Shown here piece after piece: positions 42,246 to 52,222 of a stretch of 64,000 bases of DNA. A program made the translations under genes and the position numbers. Location of the stretch: NCBI RefSeq assembly GCF_900156475.1, contig NZ_FTNR01000006.1, forward strand, positions 186,001-250,000, given 5' to 3'. How positions within the stretch are numbered: position 1 is the first letter of the stretch; each line of letters begins with the position of its first letter. Under the pieces are notes generated by a model. The model was not told the origin of the DNA and ran no database searches. It saw only the letters and a program-made list of their open reading frames with translations. Source of the stretch: Natronorubrum thiooxidans (GTDB lineage: Archaea; Halobacteriota; Halobacteria; Halobacteriales; Natrialbaceae).

Positions 42246-43451
42246 ATGGGAGTTATTGACCGGCTCAAAGCGATCGGACCGGGCGCACTGATTGCAGCTG
42301 CGTTCATTGGTCCAGGGACAGTAACGACGGCAAGCGTGATCGGGGCGGAGTACGCGTACCTGCTCGTGTGGACGATCGCGTTCTCAATTCTGGCGACGAT
42401 CGTGCTGCAGGAGATGAGTGCGCGACTCGGCTTGATCTCGAAGGAAGGACTCGGCGAAGCGTTCCGAAACGAGTTCTCGAACCCGCTGGCGAGGGGTATC
42501 ACCGTTGCACTCGTCGTGAGCGCGATCGGGGTCGGAACGGCGGCGTTCCAGACGGGGAACATCGTCGGTGGCGCAGCCGGCCTGTCGACGATTACGGGCA
42601 TCAGCGAGAACATCTGGGGGCCAGTGATCGGCCTGATCGCCGCCGGCCTGCTGTGGACTGGCAACTACAAACTGATCGAACGCGTCTTCATCGGGCTCGT
42701 GGTCGTCATGGGCCTCGCGTTCCTGATCAACGCGGCGGTCGTCCGACCGGATATCGGCGCGCTCGGCGGCGGGCTCGTACCGACGGTTCCCGAGGGCTCG
42801 GCGTACCTGATCGCCGGCCTCATCGGGACGACCGTCGTCGGCTACAACCTGTTCCTGCACGCGAGCACCGTCCAGGAGCGCTGGGACGGCGCGAGCGATC
42901 TTGCAGAATGTCGGACGGACACGGTCGCGATGATCATCGTCGGCGGCCTCATCACGACGTCGATCGTCGTTACGGCCGCATCGGTGTTCCCCGAGGGGAC
43001 CCAGATCGCTGACGTCGGCGCGATGGCCGACCAACTCGAGCCCGTCTTCGGCGGCTACGCGCTCACGTTCTTCGCGATCGGCCTCTTCGCGGCTGGCTTT
43101 ACCAGCGCGATGAGCGCCCCGCTTGCGGGGGCCTACGCCACCGCGGGTGCACTCGGCTGGGAGCGCGACCTGACGTCGACGCGCTTCCGTGCGATCTGGA
43201 TGACGATCCTCGGTACCGGGATCGTCTTCTCGGGGCTGGATTACAACCCCGTCCAGGTGATCGTCTTCGCACAGGTCGCAAACGGACTCCTCTTGCCGAT
43301 CCTCGCCGTCTTCCTCATCTACGCGATGAACAACGACGACCTGCTGGGTGAGCACACCAACACGACGCTCCAGAACGTCCTCGGCGGCATCGTAACGCTG
43401 GTCGTCGTCGGTATCGGCCTCCGAACGCTCTACGACGTTTTGATTCTCTAA
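42246..43451 (+). CDS. NRAMP-superfamily transporter lacking the metal-binding motifs
   Basis: The product has 401 residues and about eleven helices. The superfamily fold is clear (LKAIGPGALIAAAFIGPGTV; NLFLHASTVQERW). However, the TM1 metal motif DPGN reads GPGT here, and the TM6 MPH before NLFLH reads VGY. Canonical NRAMPs need these residues for Mn/Fe binding, so this protein should carry another substrate. It is followed after 4 nt by hyuA, hyuB and a racemase-superfamily gene; Bacillus YcsG, also NRAMP-like, sits in a 5-oxoproline operon. A hydantoin or oxoproline uptake role is my inference. Confidence 0.88.
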   Translation: MGVIDRLKAIGPGALIAAAFIGPGTVTTASVIGAEYAYLLVWTIAFSILATIVLQEMSARLGLISKEGLGEAFRNEFSNPLARGITVALVVSAIGVGTAAFQTGNIVGGAAGLSTITGISENIWGPVIGLIAAGLLWTGNYKLIERVFIGLVVVMGLAFLINAAVVRPDIGALGGGLVPTVPEGSAYLIAGLIGTTVVGYNLFLHASTVQERWDGASDLAECRTDTVAMIIVGGLITTSIVVTAASVFPEGTQIADVGAMADQLEPVFGGYALTFFAIGLFAAGFTSAMSAPLAGAYATAGALGWERDLTSTRFRAIWMTILGTGIVFSGLDYNPVQVIVFAQVANGLLLPILAVFLIYAMNNDDLLGEHTNTTLQNVLGGIVTLVVVGIGLRTLYDVLIL

Positions 43452-43455
43452 GGAC

Positions 43456-45543
43456 ATGGCAGATTCAGAGACACACGACACGCACGCAGATACGACGGAA
43501 TCGATCAACGACTCGACCGCATCCACCGGCGACGAGGCCACGCGCATCGGCGTCGACGTCGGCGGGACGTTCACCGACGTCGCGCTCTCGGTCGACGACC
43601 GACTCGTCACCGCGAAGGTACCCTCGACCGACCCCCAGCATCTGGGCGTCCTCGAGGGCCTGTACAAAGCCTGTGACCGCGCGAACATCGATCCCAGCGA
43701 GATCGACGAGTTCGCCCACGCGATGACCGTCTCGGTCAACGCCCTCCTCGAGCGCGGCGGCGCGAAGACCGCCCTCGTGACGACCGAGGGATTCCGCGAC
43801 GTGCTCGAAATCGGCCGTCAGGATCGGCCGGATCTGTACGATCTCGAGGCCGAGAAACCCGAACCCGTCGTCCCACGCGAACGGCGCTTCGAGATCGACG
43901 AGCGGACGACGCCGGAGGGCGTCGAGACCCCGGTCGATCCCGACGACGTCCGTGACCTCGCGACGACGCTGCGCGAACGCGACGTCGAGGCGGTCGCGAT
44001 CTGTCTGCTCCATGCCTACGCCGACCCCGAGAACGAACGCATCGTCGCGGAGACGCTGCGCGAGGAACTCGAGGTCCCGGTGTCGGCCTCGAACGAAGTA
44101 CTCGCGGAGTTCCGTGAGTTCGAGCGCACATCGACGACGGCGGTCGACGCCTACGTCCGGCCCGCGATCGACACCTACGTCGGTCGGCTGGTCGAGGAAG
44201 CCGAAGACGCCGGGGTGCCGGCACCGCAGATCATGCAGGCAAACGGTGGGATCGCTGACCCCGAAACGGTGCGCGAACACGCCGTCACGACGACGATGTC
44301 CGGCCCCGCAGCGGGTGTCGTCGGCGCTGCAGCGACCGTCGACGACGCTGACACCGAAGGGCTCGTCACCTTCGACATGGGCGGCACCTCAAGTGACGTC
44401 AGCCTCGTTCGGGACGGGCAGGCAGCCCGGACCACCGACGCCGAGATCGCCGGCCTCCCGATCCGAACGCCGATGGTCGACGTCAACACCGTCGGCGCGG
44501 GCGGCGGCTCGATCGCGTGGGTCGACGCTGGCGGCGCGCTTCGCGTCGGCCCGCAGTCGTCGGGTGCCGACCCCGGCCCCGCCTGCTACGGCCGCGGCGG
44601 AACCGACCCAACCGTCACGGACGCTAACGTCGTCCTGGGCTACATCGGCCCGGAGACAGCACTCGGCGGCGAGATGACCCTCGATGTCGAGGCAGCCCAC
44701 GACGCCCTCGAGGGACTGGCCGAGGAGGCCGGCCTCGAGAGCGCACTCGAGGCGGCCCGCGGCGTCTACCGCGTGGCCAACGCGACAATGACCCGGACGA
44801 TCCGGTCGGTGACGGTCGAACGCGGCCACGACCCCCGCGAGTTCGCACTCGTCGCCTTCGGCGGCGCGGGTCCGATGCACGCGACGGCGCTCGCCGACGC
44901 ACTCGAGGTCGATCGCGTCGTCGTCCCACGACCGGGTGGGGTGCTCTCGGCGTTCGGCCTACTGGCGGCTGACGAGAGCTACGACGCCGTACGGACGGTC
45001 GGTGTCGGCCTCGACGACGCGGAAAAAAGCCGACTCGAGGACGTCTACGACGACCTCGTTGGGGACGTGCTCGCGGACGCCTCCGACCGCGAGGCGGCAC
45101 GCGTCGAGCGCGCGGCCGACTGTCGGTACGCGGGCCAGAGCTTCGAGCTGACCGTCCCCGTCGACGAGTCGTTCGACCCGCAAGCAGTCGCGACGCGGTT
45201 CCACGAAGCCCACGAACAGGCCTACGGATACGCGATGTCGGAATCGATCGAGATCGTCAATCTCCGGGCGACGGCGACCGTCCCCGGCACCGACCCCGTC
45301 GTCCGCCACGACGGCGCGGGCGACGCGCTCGTCGGCACCCGGGAGGCGCACTTCCCCGGAATCGGCACCGAACCGCGAAAGGCGACCGTCTACGCGCGCG
45401 ACCGCCTCGAGGCCGGCGCGACGATTTCCGGACCAGCGGTTCTCGAACAGGCCGAAAGTACGACCGTCGTCCCGCCGACGTGGGCGGGCGAAATCCTCGC
45501 TGATGGAACCCTCGTGCTGACTCGAGAGGGGGTGGACAACTGA
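43456..45543 (+). CDS. hyuA: Hydantoinase/oxoprolinase subunit A
   Basis: The product has 695 residues. After an acidic 28-residue extension comes the actin/ASKHA fold with IGVDVGGTFTDVALS, then TMSGPAAGVVGAA, VTFDMGGTSSDVSLV and VDVNTVGAGGGSIAWVD with the ATP-binding glycines, and a C-terminal part with FGGAGPMHATALAD. This is the ATP-binding subunit of N-methylhydantoinase or 5-oxoprolinase-type enzymes that open a cyclic amide at the cost of ATP. Its stop overlaps the start of hyuB by one base (TGATG), so the subunits are translated together. Confidence 0.94.
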   Translation: MADSETHDTHADTTESINDSTASTGDEATRIGVDVGGTFTDVALSVDDRLVTAKVPSTDPQHLGVLEGLYKACDRANIDPSEIDEFAHAMTVSVNALLERGGAKTALVTTEGFRDVLEIGRQDRPDLYDLEAEKPEPVVPRERRFEIDERTTPEGVETPVDPDDVRDLATTLRERDVEAVAICLLHAYADPENERIVAETLREELEVPVSASNEVLAEFREFERTSTTAVDAYVRPAIDTYVGRLVEEAEDAGVPAPQIMQANGGIADPETVREHAVTTTMSGPAAGVVGAAATVDDADTEGLVTFDMGGTSSDVSLVRDGQAARTTDAEIAGLPIRTPMVDVNTVGAGGGSIAWVDAGGALRVGPQSSGADPGPACYGRGGTDPTVTDANVVLGYIGPETALGGEMTLDVEAAHDALEGLAEEAGLESALEAARGVYRVANATMTRTIRSVTVERGHDPREFALVAFGGAGPMHATALADALEVDRVVVPRPGGVLSAFGLLAADESYDAVRTVGVGLDDAEKSRLEDVYDDLVGDVLADASDREAARVERAADCRYAGQSFELTVPVDESFDPQAVATRFHEAHEQAYGYAMSESIEIVNLRATATVPGTDPVVRHDGAGDALVGTREAHFPGIGTEPRKATVYARDRLEAGATISGPAVLEQAESTTVVPPTWAGEILADGTLVLTREGVDN

Positions 45544-47195
45544 TGACGACGAATCAACCGCAACAGACCGCCGACAGTATCGATCCCGTGACCCTCGAGG
45601 TCTTGCGCAACCAGCTCGAGAGCGTCGCCGAGGAGATGGGCCAGACCCTGATCCGCGGCGCGTACTCGCCGAACATCAAGGAACGCCGGGACTGCTCGAC
45701 GGCGCTGTTCGACGCCGAGGGGCGGATGATCGCCCAGGCCGAACACATCCCGGTCCACCTCGGCGCGATGCCCGCGTCCGTCGACGCCGTGCGCGAGTAC
45801 GACCCGAAGCCGGGCGACGTCTTCGTGCTCAACGACCCCTTCAGAGGCGGGACACACCTCCCTGACGTGACGATGGTCTCGCCGCTTGCGCCGCCCAACG
45901 GCGACGACGAGGACGAAATCGTCGGCTACGCCGTCTCTCGAGCCCACCACGCCGACGTCGGCGGGATGACGCCCGGGAGCATGCCCGCGGGCGCACGGGA
46001 GATCTATCAGGAGGGGCTTCGACTTCCACCGACGCGGCTCGTCGACGGCGGCGAACCCCGTGAGGACGTCCGTGCGCTGATCCTCGCGAACGTCCGCAAC
46101 GCCACCGAGCGCCGCGCCGACCTCCGCGCCCAGCTCGCGGCCAACGAACGCGCCGAGGAACGACTCGCCGCGCTATTCAACGAACACGGCCGCGAGACCG
46201 TCCTCGCCGGCTTCGACGCCGTCATCGACTACTCCCACGAGCGGATCGCCGACGAGATCGATGCCCTGCCCGACGGCAGCTATCAGGCGAGCGACGTCCT
46301 CGAGGGCGACGGCATCTCCGACGACGACATCGAGATCTGCGTGACGGTGACCGTCGACGGCGAGTCGATCGACGTCGACTTCTCGGGGACCGACGACCAA
46401 CTCGAGGGGAACCTGAACGCGCCGCTGGCGGTCGCCAAGAGCGCGACCTACTTCGTCGTCCGCTGTGTGACCGACCCGGAGATTCCGCCGAACCACGGCT
46501 GTTACGAACCCGTGAGCGTCCACGCACCCGAAGGCTCGCTGCTGAACCCGGAGGTCCCCGCGGCGGTCGTCGGCGGAAACGTCGAAACGAGCCAGCGAGT
46601 CACGGACGTCGTCTTCACCGCACTCGCCGAGGCCACGCCCGAGCGTGTCCCCGCCCAGAGTCAGGGGACGATGAACAACCTGACCATCGGCGGCCGGGAT
46701 AGCTCCTTTACCTACTACGAGACGATCGCCGGCGGCTTCGGCGCACGGGCCGACCGCGACGGGATGGACGGCGTGCAGGTCGGGATGACGAACACGCTCA
46801 ACACGCCCATCGAGTCACTCGAGACCGAGTATCCACTGCGAGTCGACCGCTACGCGTTCCGAGCCGACAGCGGCGGTCGTGGCAAATTCCGCGGCGGCCT
46901 CGGCCTCGAGCGAACAGTCACCGTCGAGACGGACGCGACGGTCTCGCTGCTGACCGAGCGCCGTCGCCACGCGCCACGGGGTGTCGCCGGCGGCGAGAAC
47001 GGTGCCACCGGCGAGAACCTGATCGACGGTGAGCCCGTCGCGGCGAAGACGACCGTCGACGTCGACGCCGGGACGACGGTGACAGTGCGAACGCCCGGCG
47101 GCGGCGGCCACGGCGATCCCAACGAGCGCGATTCCGAGACGCTCGAGGCCGACCGCGCTGCCGGCAAGCGAACCGAGCCCGACGAGGAGGCGTGA
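45543..47195 (+). CDS. hyuB: Hydantoinase/oxoprolinase subunit B
   Basis: The product has 550 residues. Family strings are DPVTLEVLRNQLESVAEEMG, SPNIKERRDCSTALFDAEG, VLNDPFRGGTHLPDVTMV, YAVSRAHHADVGGMTPGSMP and, near the end, the Gly-rich TPGGGGHGDP. It is the metal-binding partner of HyuA. The start overlaps the hyuA stop by one base, and the stop overlaps the alternative GTG start of the next gene. The actual cyclic amide (hydantoin, oxoproline or other) is not fixed by the sequence. Confidence 0.94.
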   Translation: MTTNQPQQTADSIDPVTLEVLRNQLESVAEEMGQTLIRGAYSPNIKERRDCSTALFDAEGRMIAQAEHIPVHLGAMPASVDAVREYDPKPGDVFVLNDPFRGGTHLPDVTMVSPLAPPNGDDEDEIVGYAVSRAHHADVGGMTPGSMPAGAREIYQEGLRLPPTRLVDGGEPREDVRALILANVRNATERRADLRAQLAANERAEERLAALFNEHGRETVLAGFDAVIDYSHERIADEIDALPDGSYQASDVLEGDGISDDDIEICVTVTVDGESIDVDFSGTDDQLEGNLNAPLAVAKSATYFVVRCVTDPEIPPNHGCYEPVSVHAPEGSLLNPEVPAAVVGGNVETSQRVTDVVFTALAEATPERVPAQSQGTMNNLTIGGRDSSFTYYETIAGGFGARADRDGMDGVQVGMTNTLNTPIESLETEYPLRVDRYAFRADSGGRGKFRGGLGLERTVTVETDATVSLLTERRRHAPRGVAGGENGATGENLIDGEPVAAKTTVDVDAGTTVTVRTPGGGGHGDPNERDSETLEADRAAGKRTEPDEEA

Positions 47196-47938
47196 CCGCG
47201 ATGGACCCCGACGCCGACGCGAGCGGCCGACTGGGACTGGTCGTCCCCTCCTCGAACACGACAGCCGAGCCGGAGTTTCGCCATGCCCTCCCCGACGACG
47301 TCACTGTCCACGGCGCGCGCATGGCACTCGAGTCCGTGACCGTCGACGCACTCGATGCGATGAGCGACGACGCGGCGCGGGCGGCAGAACTACTGGGTCA
47401 CGCCGACGTCGACGCGGTCGCCTACGCCTGTACCACCGGCAGCCTGCTCCACGGACCCGGGTTCGACGCCGAACTCGAGGCCCGACTGCAAGAGGCGGCC
47501 GGCGTGCCCGCGGTCGCGACGGCTCGCTCCGTCGTCCGCGCCCTCGAGGCACTCGACGCCGACCGGATCGCGGTCCTGACGCCGTACACCACCGACCTCG
47601 ACGAGAAAGAACGCGCGTTCCTCGAGGCCGCAGGATTCGAAGTGGCGACGATCGAGGGTCGTGGAATCGCCGCGAACACCGAGATCGGGGCGCTGACGCC
47701 GGCGGACGCGACCCGACAAGTGGAAACGAGCCTCGGAGACGCGGCCATCGGCGACGACGTCGACGCCGTCTTCATTTCCTGTACGAACTACCGCTCGCTG
47801 GCCGCCGTCGCAGGCCTCGAGTCGACGCTCGAGGTCCCGGTGATTACGAGCAACGGGGCGACGCTGTGGGACGTCTGTGGGGTCGCCGGCTTTGCCTGCG
47901 ACGGGCCGGGAACGCTGTTCGACCGCGATAGCCGGTAA
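47192..47938 (+). CDS. Asp/Glu racemase-superfamily enzyme (maleate isomerase-like)
   Basis: The product has 248 residues from GTG 47192, which overlaps the hyuB stop; ATG 47201 is an alternative. LGLVVPSSNTTAEPEF, VAYACTTGSLLHG and VFISCTNYRSL are typical of maleate cis-trans isomerases and arylmalonate decarboxylases within the Asp/Glu/hydantoin racemase superfamily. The two cysteines (in ACTTGS and SCTNYR) are the expected catalytic pair. As the last gene of the hyu operon it may racemise or isomerise the operon's substrate, such as a 5-substituted hydantoin (inference). Confidence 0.85.
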   Translation: MTAMDPDADASGRLGLVVPSSNTTAEPEFRHALPDDVTVHGARMALESVTVDALDAMSDDAARAAELLGHADVDAVAYACTTGSLLHGPGFDAELEARLQEAAGVPAVATARSVVRALEALDADRIAVLTPYTTDLDEKERAFLEAAGFEVATIEGRGIAANTEIGALTPADATRQVETSLGDAAIGDDVDAVFISCTNYRSLAAVAGLESTLEVPVITSNGATLWDVCGVAGFACDGPGTLFDRDSR

Positions 47939-48002
47939 CTGTCGACCGCCTCGGCCGACACACTCGAGGATGGCGCGCGCATACCGACGAACCGATTCGG
48001 TA

Positions 48003-48770
48003 CTATTCTGAAACCGCTTCGTCAGCGACGAACGCCTCGAGTATGTGGTCGGTCTCGCCGCTACGGGACAGCACCGTCACGATGTCGTCCGGCTGGATAC
48101 TGGTCGTGCCATGGGGTGTCAATACGCGGTCGCCCCGTTCGATGGCGATGACCAGCGAGTCGTCATCGAGGAGTTCGGTTTGAACCGCTTCCTCAAGCGT
48201 GTGACCGACGATCGGGGCATCGGCCTGTACAGTCACGTCGACGACGTTCGCATCACCAGTGAGGCTAATGAAGTCCGTCGCCTTGCTCGCCGAAATCTCC
48301 TCGTCGGGCCCGAATTCGGAATAGGGGCTATGGGTTTCAGACTCAACGAGCGTTTCATCCTCGATCTCGATACCCAGCCGTGAGAGGGCTCGAGTGATCC
48401 GTCTGAGATGTTCTGTATCCTCTCCAACTGCCATAATATGGAGGTTTCGGCGACCGGTCATCAACTGACGGACGTTGATAACACCGGGGACAGCACTCGC
48501 CTCTTGTGCGAGGGCGCTGCGTTCGGAGACCGGTGCGTTGCAGATATAGAGGTTCGTCAAATGGCCCTCCGCTTGTTCGAAGTCGATCTCAGCGGTATAA
48601 TTGCGGATAATATCGTACTCCTCGAGTTGTGCGATTCGATTTCGGATGGTTCCTGGAGAGACGTTCACCTGTTCTGCGATGGCCGGTGCGGATGTGTTCC
48701 GGGCATCGCGCATCAGTTCGTAGATGATGCGTCGGTCGATCTCGTCGAGCCGATAGTCCATGACATTCAT
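48003..48770 (-). CDS. Lrp/AsnC regulator with C-terminal RCK domain
   Basis: The product has 255 residues. It has an AsnC-type helix-turn-helix (LDEIDRRIIYELMRDARNTS, IAEQVNVSPGTIRNRIAQLE), the ligand-binding RAM domain (to about 150) and a C-terminal TrkA-C (RCK) domain (about 175-250; VTVQADAPIVGHTLEEAVQ, RVLTPHGTTSIQPDDIVTVL). The combination is known from haloarchaeal regulators of transporters. It is divergent from the APC permease gene with 130 nt between, so it most likely controls that gene. Two in-frame ATGs (48770, 48761) are possible starts. Confidence 0.9.
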   Translation of the reverse strand: MNVMDYRLDEIDRRIIYELMRDARNTSAPAIAEQVNVSPGTIRNRIAQLEEYDIIRNYTAEIDFEQAEGHLTNLYICNAPVSERSALAQEASAVPGVINVRQLMTGRRNLHIMAVGEDTEHLRRITRALSRLGIEIEDETLVESETHSPYSEFGPDEEISASKATDFISLTGDANVVDVTVQADAPIVGHTLEEAVQTELLDDDSLVIAIERGDRVLTPHGTTSIQPDDIVTVLSRSGETDHILEAFVADEAVSE

Positions 48771-48900
48771 TTAGTCGCGTGGTATTTGATATCGATGTTT
48801 TGGAGGACTGATTACTTAATGAGTAATTATAACCCTCTTTGATTTCGGATTGCGTAATCCTACCGGTGTTCTTATGTGTGTAGTATCCGATCGTCCGAGT

Positions 48901-51174
48901 ATGAGCCACAGCGAGAGTGACGAGGAACTCGCAAAGGACCTCGGCCTCATCTCCGCGATGACGATCGGTATCGGGACGATGATCGGTGCCGGGATTTTCG
49001 TCTTGCCCGGCGTCGCCGCCAACGCAGCAGGGCCGATCGTTGTCGTGTCGTTTATTTTAGGTGGGGTGATCGCAATGGTGAACGCGCTATCCGTCTCCGA
49101 ACTCGGTACTGCGATGCCGAAAGCCGGCGGCGGCTACTATTACATCAACAAGTCACTCGGACCGATGTTTGGATCGATCGCTGGCATGGGTGACTGGATG
49201 GGGCTTGCCTTTGCCTCCGCGTTTTACTGCATCGGGTTCGGCCAGTATCTCGTCGTCTTCGTCTCATTACCGGAGGTTGCGTTCCTCAGTCCAATCCAGT
49301 TCGGAGCACTCCTTGCCGGTGGTATTTTTGTTGGCGTCAACTACATCGGTGCCAAGGAGACCGGTGGTATCCAGACGATTATCGTGTTCATTTTGCTCGC
49401 AATCCTCACCGCGTTCGCACTCGCGGGCTTTTCGTCCTTTGATTACGCGACGCTGGCCGATGAGGGTGGCCTTGCGCCGTTCGGGACAGGGGCGATTCTG
49501 CCGGCGACGGCACTCGTGTTCGTGTCGTTTCTGGGCTACGCAAAGATTGCAACTGTCGCCGAGGAACTGAAAAACCCGGGACGAAATCTCCCCATTGCCA
49601 TCATCGGGAGTGTCGGAATCGTGACCGTCATCTATGCGATCCTCGTGACGACCATGCTCGGAATTATTCCGTGGCCCGAACTCAGTCAGGATGCGCCGAT
49701 TGCACAGGCTGCCGAGGTCGCGTTTCCGGCCTCGCTCGGCCCCGTTGGGGGGATCGCTGCTGCTGCTGCTGCGTTGATGAGCATTGGTGCGCTGTTGGCG
49801 ACTGCGTCGTCGGCAAACGCCTCGATTCTCGCTTCGGCGCGCATCAACTTCGCGATGGGCCGTGATAAGATCGTCACCGACTGGCTCAACGAGATTCATC
49901 CGAGCTTTGCGACGCCCTACCGGTCGATTCTCGTCACCGGGGCACTCATTATCGCGTTCATCGCGTTTCTGGGGAGGGATATCGAGGTGCTTGCGAAAGC
50001 GGCGAGCGTCCTCCATCTCATCGTCTACGCGTTGATGAACGTCGGGCTCATCGTGTTCCGGGAAGCGGACATCCCGGAATACGATCCCGATTTCCGGGTC
50101 CCGTTCTACCCCATCACACCGATCCTTGGCGCGGTATTATCGCTCGGACTCGTCGCGTTTATGGACGGGCTAGAGATTGCGCTGTCCGCAGCGTTTGTCG
50201 TCGTTGCTGTTCTCTGGTACTTCCTCTATGCCCGCGATAACACAGCACAACAGGGTGTTCTCTCTGACTACATTCGGAACCGCGAGGAGAAGATGCCGGA
50301 TCGAGTTGTCGAGGCTGCTGATGCCGTTGCACCGAGTGGGACGGACGGACCGACGATCATGGTCGCACTGGCCAACCCTCGAACGGAGAGTGCACTGATA
50401 ACGCTTGCCAGTGCACTCGCCGAACATGAAGGCGGTCGAGTCCTTGCCACACACATCGTTACCGTCCCCGACCAGACAACGCTTACCGCTGCTGCCGAGA
50501 ACGGAGAGATCGACACCGCTTCGAAGACCCTTCTCGAAGACGCCAAACAGGACGCGGCGGCGTTCGATGTGCCGATCGAGACGAAGACGATCCTCTCCCA
50601 TCGGGGGCTCGACGAAGTGTACGATGCAGCGCGATCGAACGATGCCGACACGGTCGTGATGGGCTACGGCGGCACGCGGTTTGCGGGCGGACGTGCCGAA
50701 AGTACTCTCGACGAACTGACACACGACTTGCCGTGTGATTTCCTCGTCCTGGACGCAACGGAGTTCGATCCGACCGACGTTGTCGTCCCCACAGCCGGAG
50801 GGTCGTCATCTGACCTCTCCGCAGAGGTCGCCCTCGCACTGCACGAGACGATCGATGCCGAGGTGTCGTTGTTACACGTCGTCGATGAGGGGGCGGAAGC
50901 CGAGGGCCGTGAATTCCTGCGTGAGTGGGCCGACAGCCATCAGTTATCGGATGCTGCGTTACACGTCGAGACGGGAGACATCGAAACCGTGATCGAACGC
51001 TTCAGTGCCGACCACGGTCTCGTCATAATCGGCGCGACAGAGCGTGGACTCCTGTCGCGTATCGTTCGGGGCTCGCTCGTGTTCGACGTTATCGAGGAAG
51101 TCGACACGCCGGTCCTGTTGACCGAACGCCAGTCGTCGCGTTCGCTCCGCGATCGGCTCTTTGGCCGCCGCTGA
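48901..51174 (+). CDS. APC amino-acid permease fused to two universal-stress domains
   Basis: The product has 757 residues. Residues 15-450 form a twelve-helix APC permease (MTIGIGTMIGAGIFVLPGVA with the TM1 glycines; ELGTAMPKAGGGYYYI). After a linker, two USP domains follow: one at about 480-615, with TDGPTIMVALANPRTESALI and VVMGYGGTRFAGG, and a second at about 620-740, with DVVVPTAGGS and VIIGATERGLLSRIVRGS, the latter with a full ATP-binding GxxxxGxxxxxxxGS-like loop. The stress domains may gate transport by nucleotide. It faces the Lrp-RCK regulator gene. Substrate unknown. Confidence 0.92.
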   Translation: MSHSESDEELAKDLGLISAMTIGIGTMIGAGIFVLPGVAANAAGPIVVVSFILGGVIAMVNALSVSELGTAMPKAGGGYYYINKSLGPMFGSIAGMGDWMGLAFASAFYCIGFGQYLVVFVSLPEVAFLSPIQFGALLAGGIFVGVNYIGAKETGGIQTIIVFILLAILTAFALAGFSSFDYATLADEGGLAPFGTGAILPATALVFVSFLGYAKIATVAEELKNPGRNLPIAIIGSVGIVTVIYAILVTTMLGIIPWPELSQDAPIAQAAEVAFPASLGPVGGIAAAAAALMSIGALLATASSANASILASARINFAMGRDKIVTDWLNEIHPSFATPYRSILVTGALIIAFIAFLGRDIEVLAKAASVLHLIVYALMNVGLIVFREADIPEYDPDFRVPFYPITPILGAVLSLGLVAFMDGLEIALSAAFVVVAVLWYFLYARDNTAQQGVLSDYIRNREEKMPDRVVEAADAVAPSGTDGPTIMVALANPRTESALITLASALAEHEGGRVLATHIVTVPDQTTLTAAAENGEIDTASKTLLEDAKQDAAAFDVPIETKTILSHRGLDEVYDAARSNDADTVVMGYGGTRFAGGRAESTLDELTHDLPCDFLVLDATEFDPTDVVVPTAGGSSSDLSAEVALALHETIDAEVSLLHVVDEGAEAEGREFLREWADSHQLSDAALHVETGDIETVIERFSADHGLVIIGATERGLLSRIVRGSLVFDVIEEVDTPVLLTERQSSRSLRDRLFGRR

Positions 51175-51431
51175 GACAACTGGCGTGGTCGATCGCTCGG
51201 CTTACGCGCCCCGCTCCGGCTTCGGCAGTGCAATAACCCGGCTCGAGTAAGCGGATTGAGAACGATCGATCTCGACCGCTGGACTCGTTTTGTGACCGAT
51301 TCTGTCGTCCCCGCTCGTGATTCCGACTGGGTCATCGACGCGTTTGCCAGTCGAACTCGAGTTGGAATGGATCGGTGGCTCCATTCTCCGGTGACGGTGC
51401 GCTTTTAGCGACGCTGTGCCACTCATCCAGT

Positions 51432-52202
51432 ATGGAACTCACCCCAGTGACGGATCTGCCCGAGATCCGTCCCGGCGACGACATCGCGGCTCTCGTCGCG
51501 GATCGGGCCGATCTCGAGGCCGGTGACGTCCTCACGGTCGCGAGCACGATTGTCTCGAAAGCCGAGGGGCGGATGGCGAATCTCGAGGACTACCCCGTCA
51601 GCGGTCGGGCCGAGGAGATCGCTGCTCGGATCGAAGCGATCGCTGGCGAAGAGAAAGACCCGCGATTTGCACAGGCGGTCTTGGAGGAGAGCACGGAGTT
51701 ACTGATCGACGCCCCCTTCCTGCTGACCGAGACTCGGTTCGGACACATCAACGTCAACGCGGGCATTGATCGCTCGAACGTGCCGGACCACGATCTCTTG
51801 CTCCTGCCGAAGAAACCCACCGAGAGCGCCGAGCGGATTCGGTCGGGACTCGAGGCCCGGGGAATCGAGGATGTCGCCGTGATCGTCACCGACACCTGCG
51901 GCCGTCCCTTCCGCCACGGCCAACGTGGCGTTGCACTCGGCTGGGCGGGCATGCCCGCGAGCCGAGACTGGCGCGGCGAACTCGACCGCGACGGCCACGA
52001 ACTCGGCGTCACCGTCCAGTCCGTGGTCGACGAACTCGCCTCGGCGGCGAACCTCGTCACTGGGGAGGGGGCTGGCGGAACGCCCGCCGTCGTCGTCCGC
52101 GACTGGGCGTTCGGTGACCACGCGGGCAGCGACGAACTGTTCCGCGCAGTTGAGGACGACCTCGTCCGACAGGCGCTGCGAGAGTGGAGTATCGACGACT
52201 GA
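51432..52202 (+). CDS. cofE: Coenzyme F420-0:L-glutamate ligase
   Basis: The product has 256 residues. CofE motifs are plain: IRPGDDIAALV, VLTVASTIVSKAEGR, ETRFGHINVNAGIDRSNV, LPKKPTESAERIR, VIVTDTCGRPFRHGQRGVAL and GWAGMPASRDWRGELDRDG. The enzyme adds glutamate residues to F420-0 with GTP. ATG 51432 is chosen since the family start MELxPVxDLPEI fits; the frame upstream lacks coding character. It is followed by an F420-dependent reductase gene after 20 nt. Confidence 0.95.
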   Translation: MELTPVTDLPEIRPGDDIAALVADRADLEAGDVLTVASTIVSKAEGRMANLEDYPVSGRAEEIAARIEAIAGEEKDPRFAQAVLEESTELLIDAPFLLTETRFGHINVNAGIDRSNVPDHDLLLLPKKPTESAERIRSGLEARGIEDVAVIVTDTCGRPFRHGQRGVALGWAGMPASRDWRGELDRDGHELGVTVQSVVDELASAANLVTGEGAGGTPAVVVRDWAFGDHAGSDELFRAVEDDLVRQALREWSIDD

Positions 52203-52222
52203 GCACGATTGTGACTGTACTT

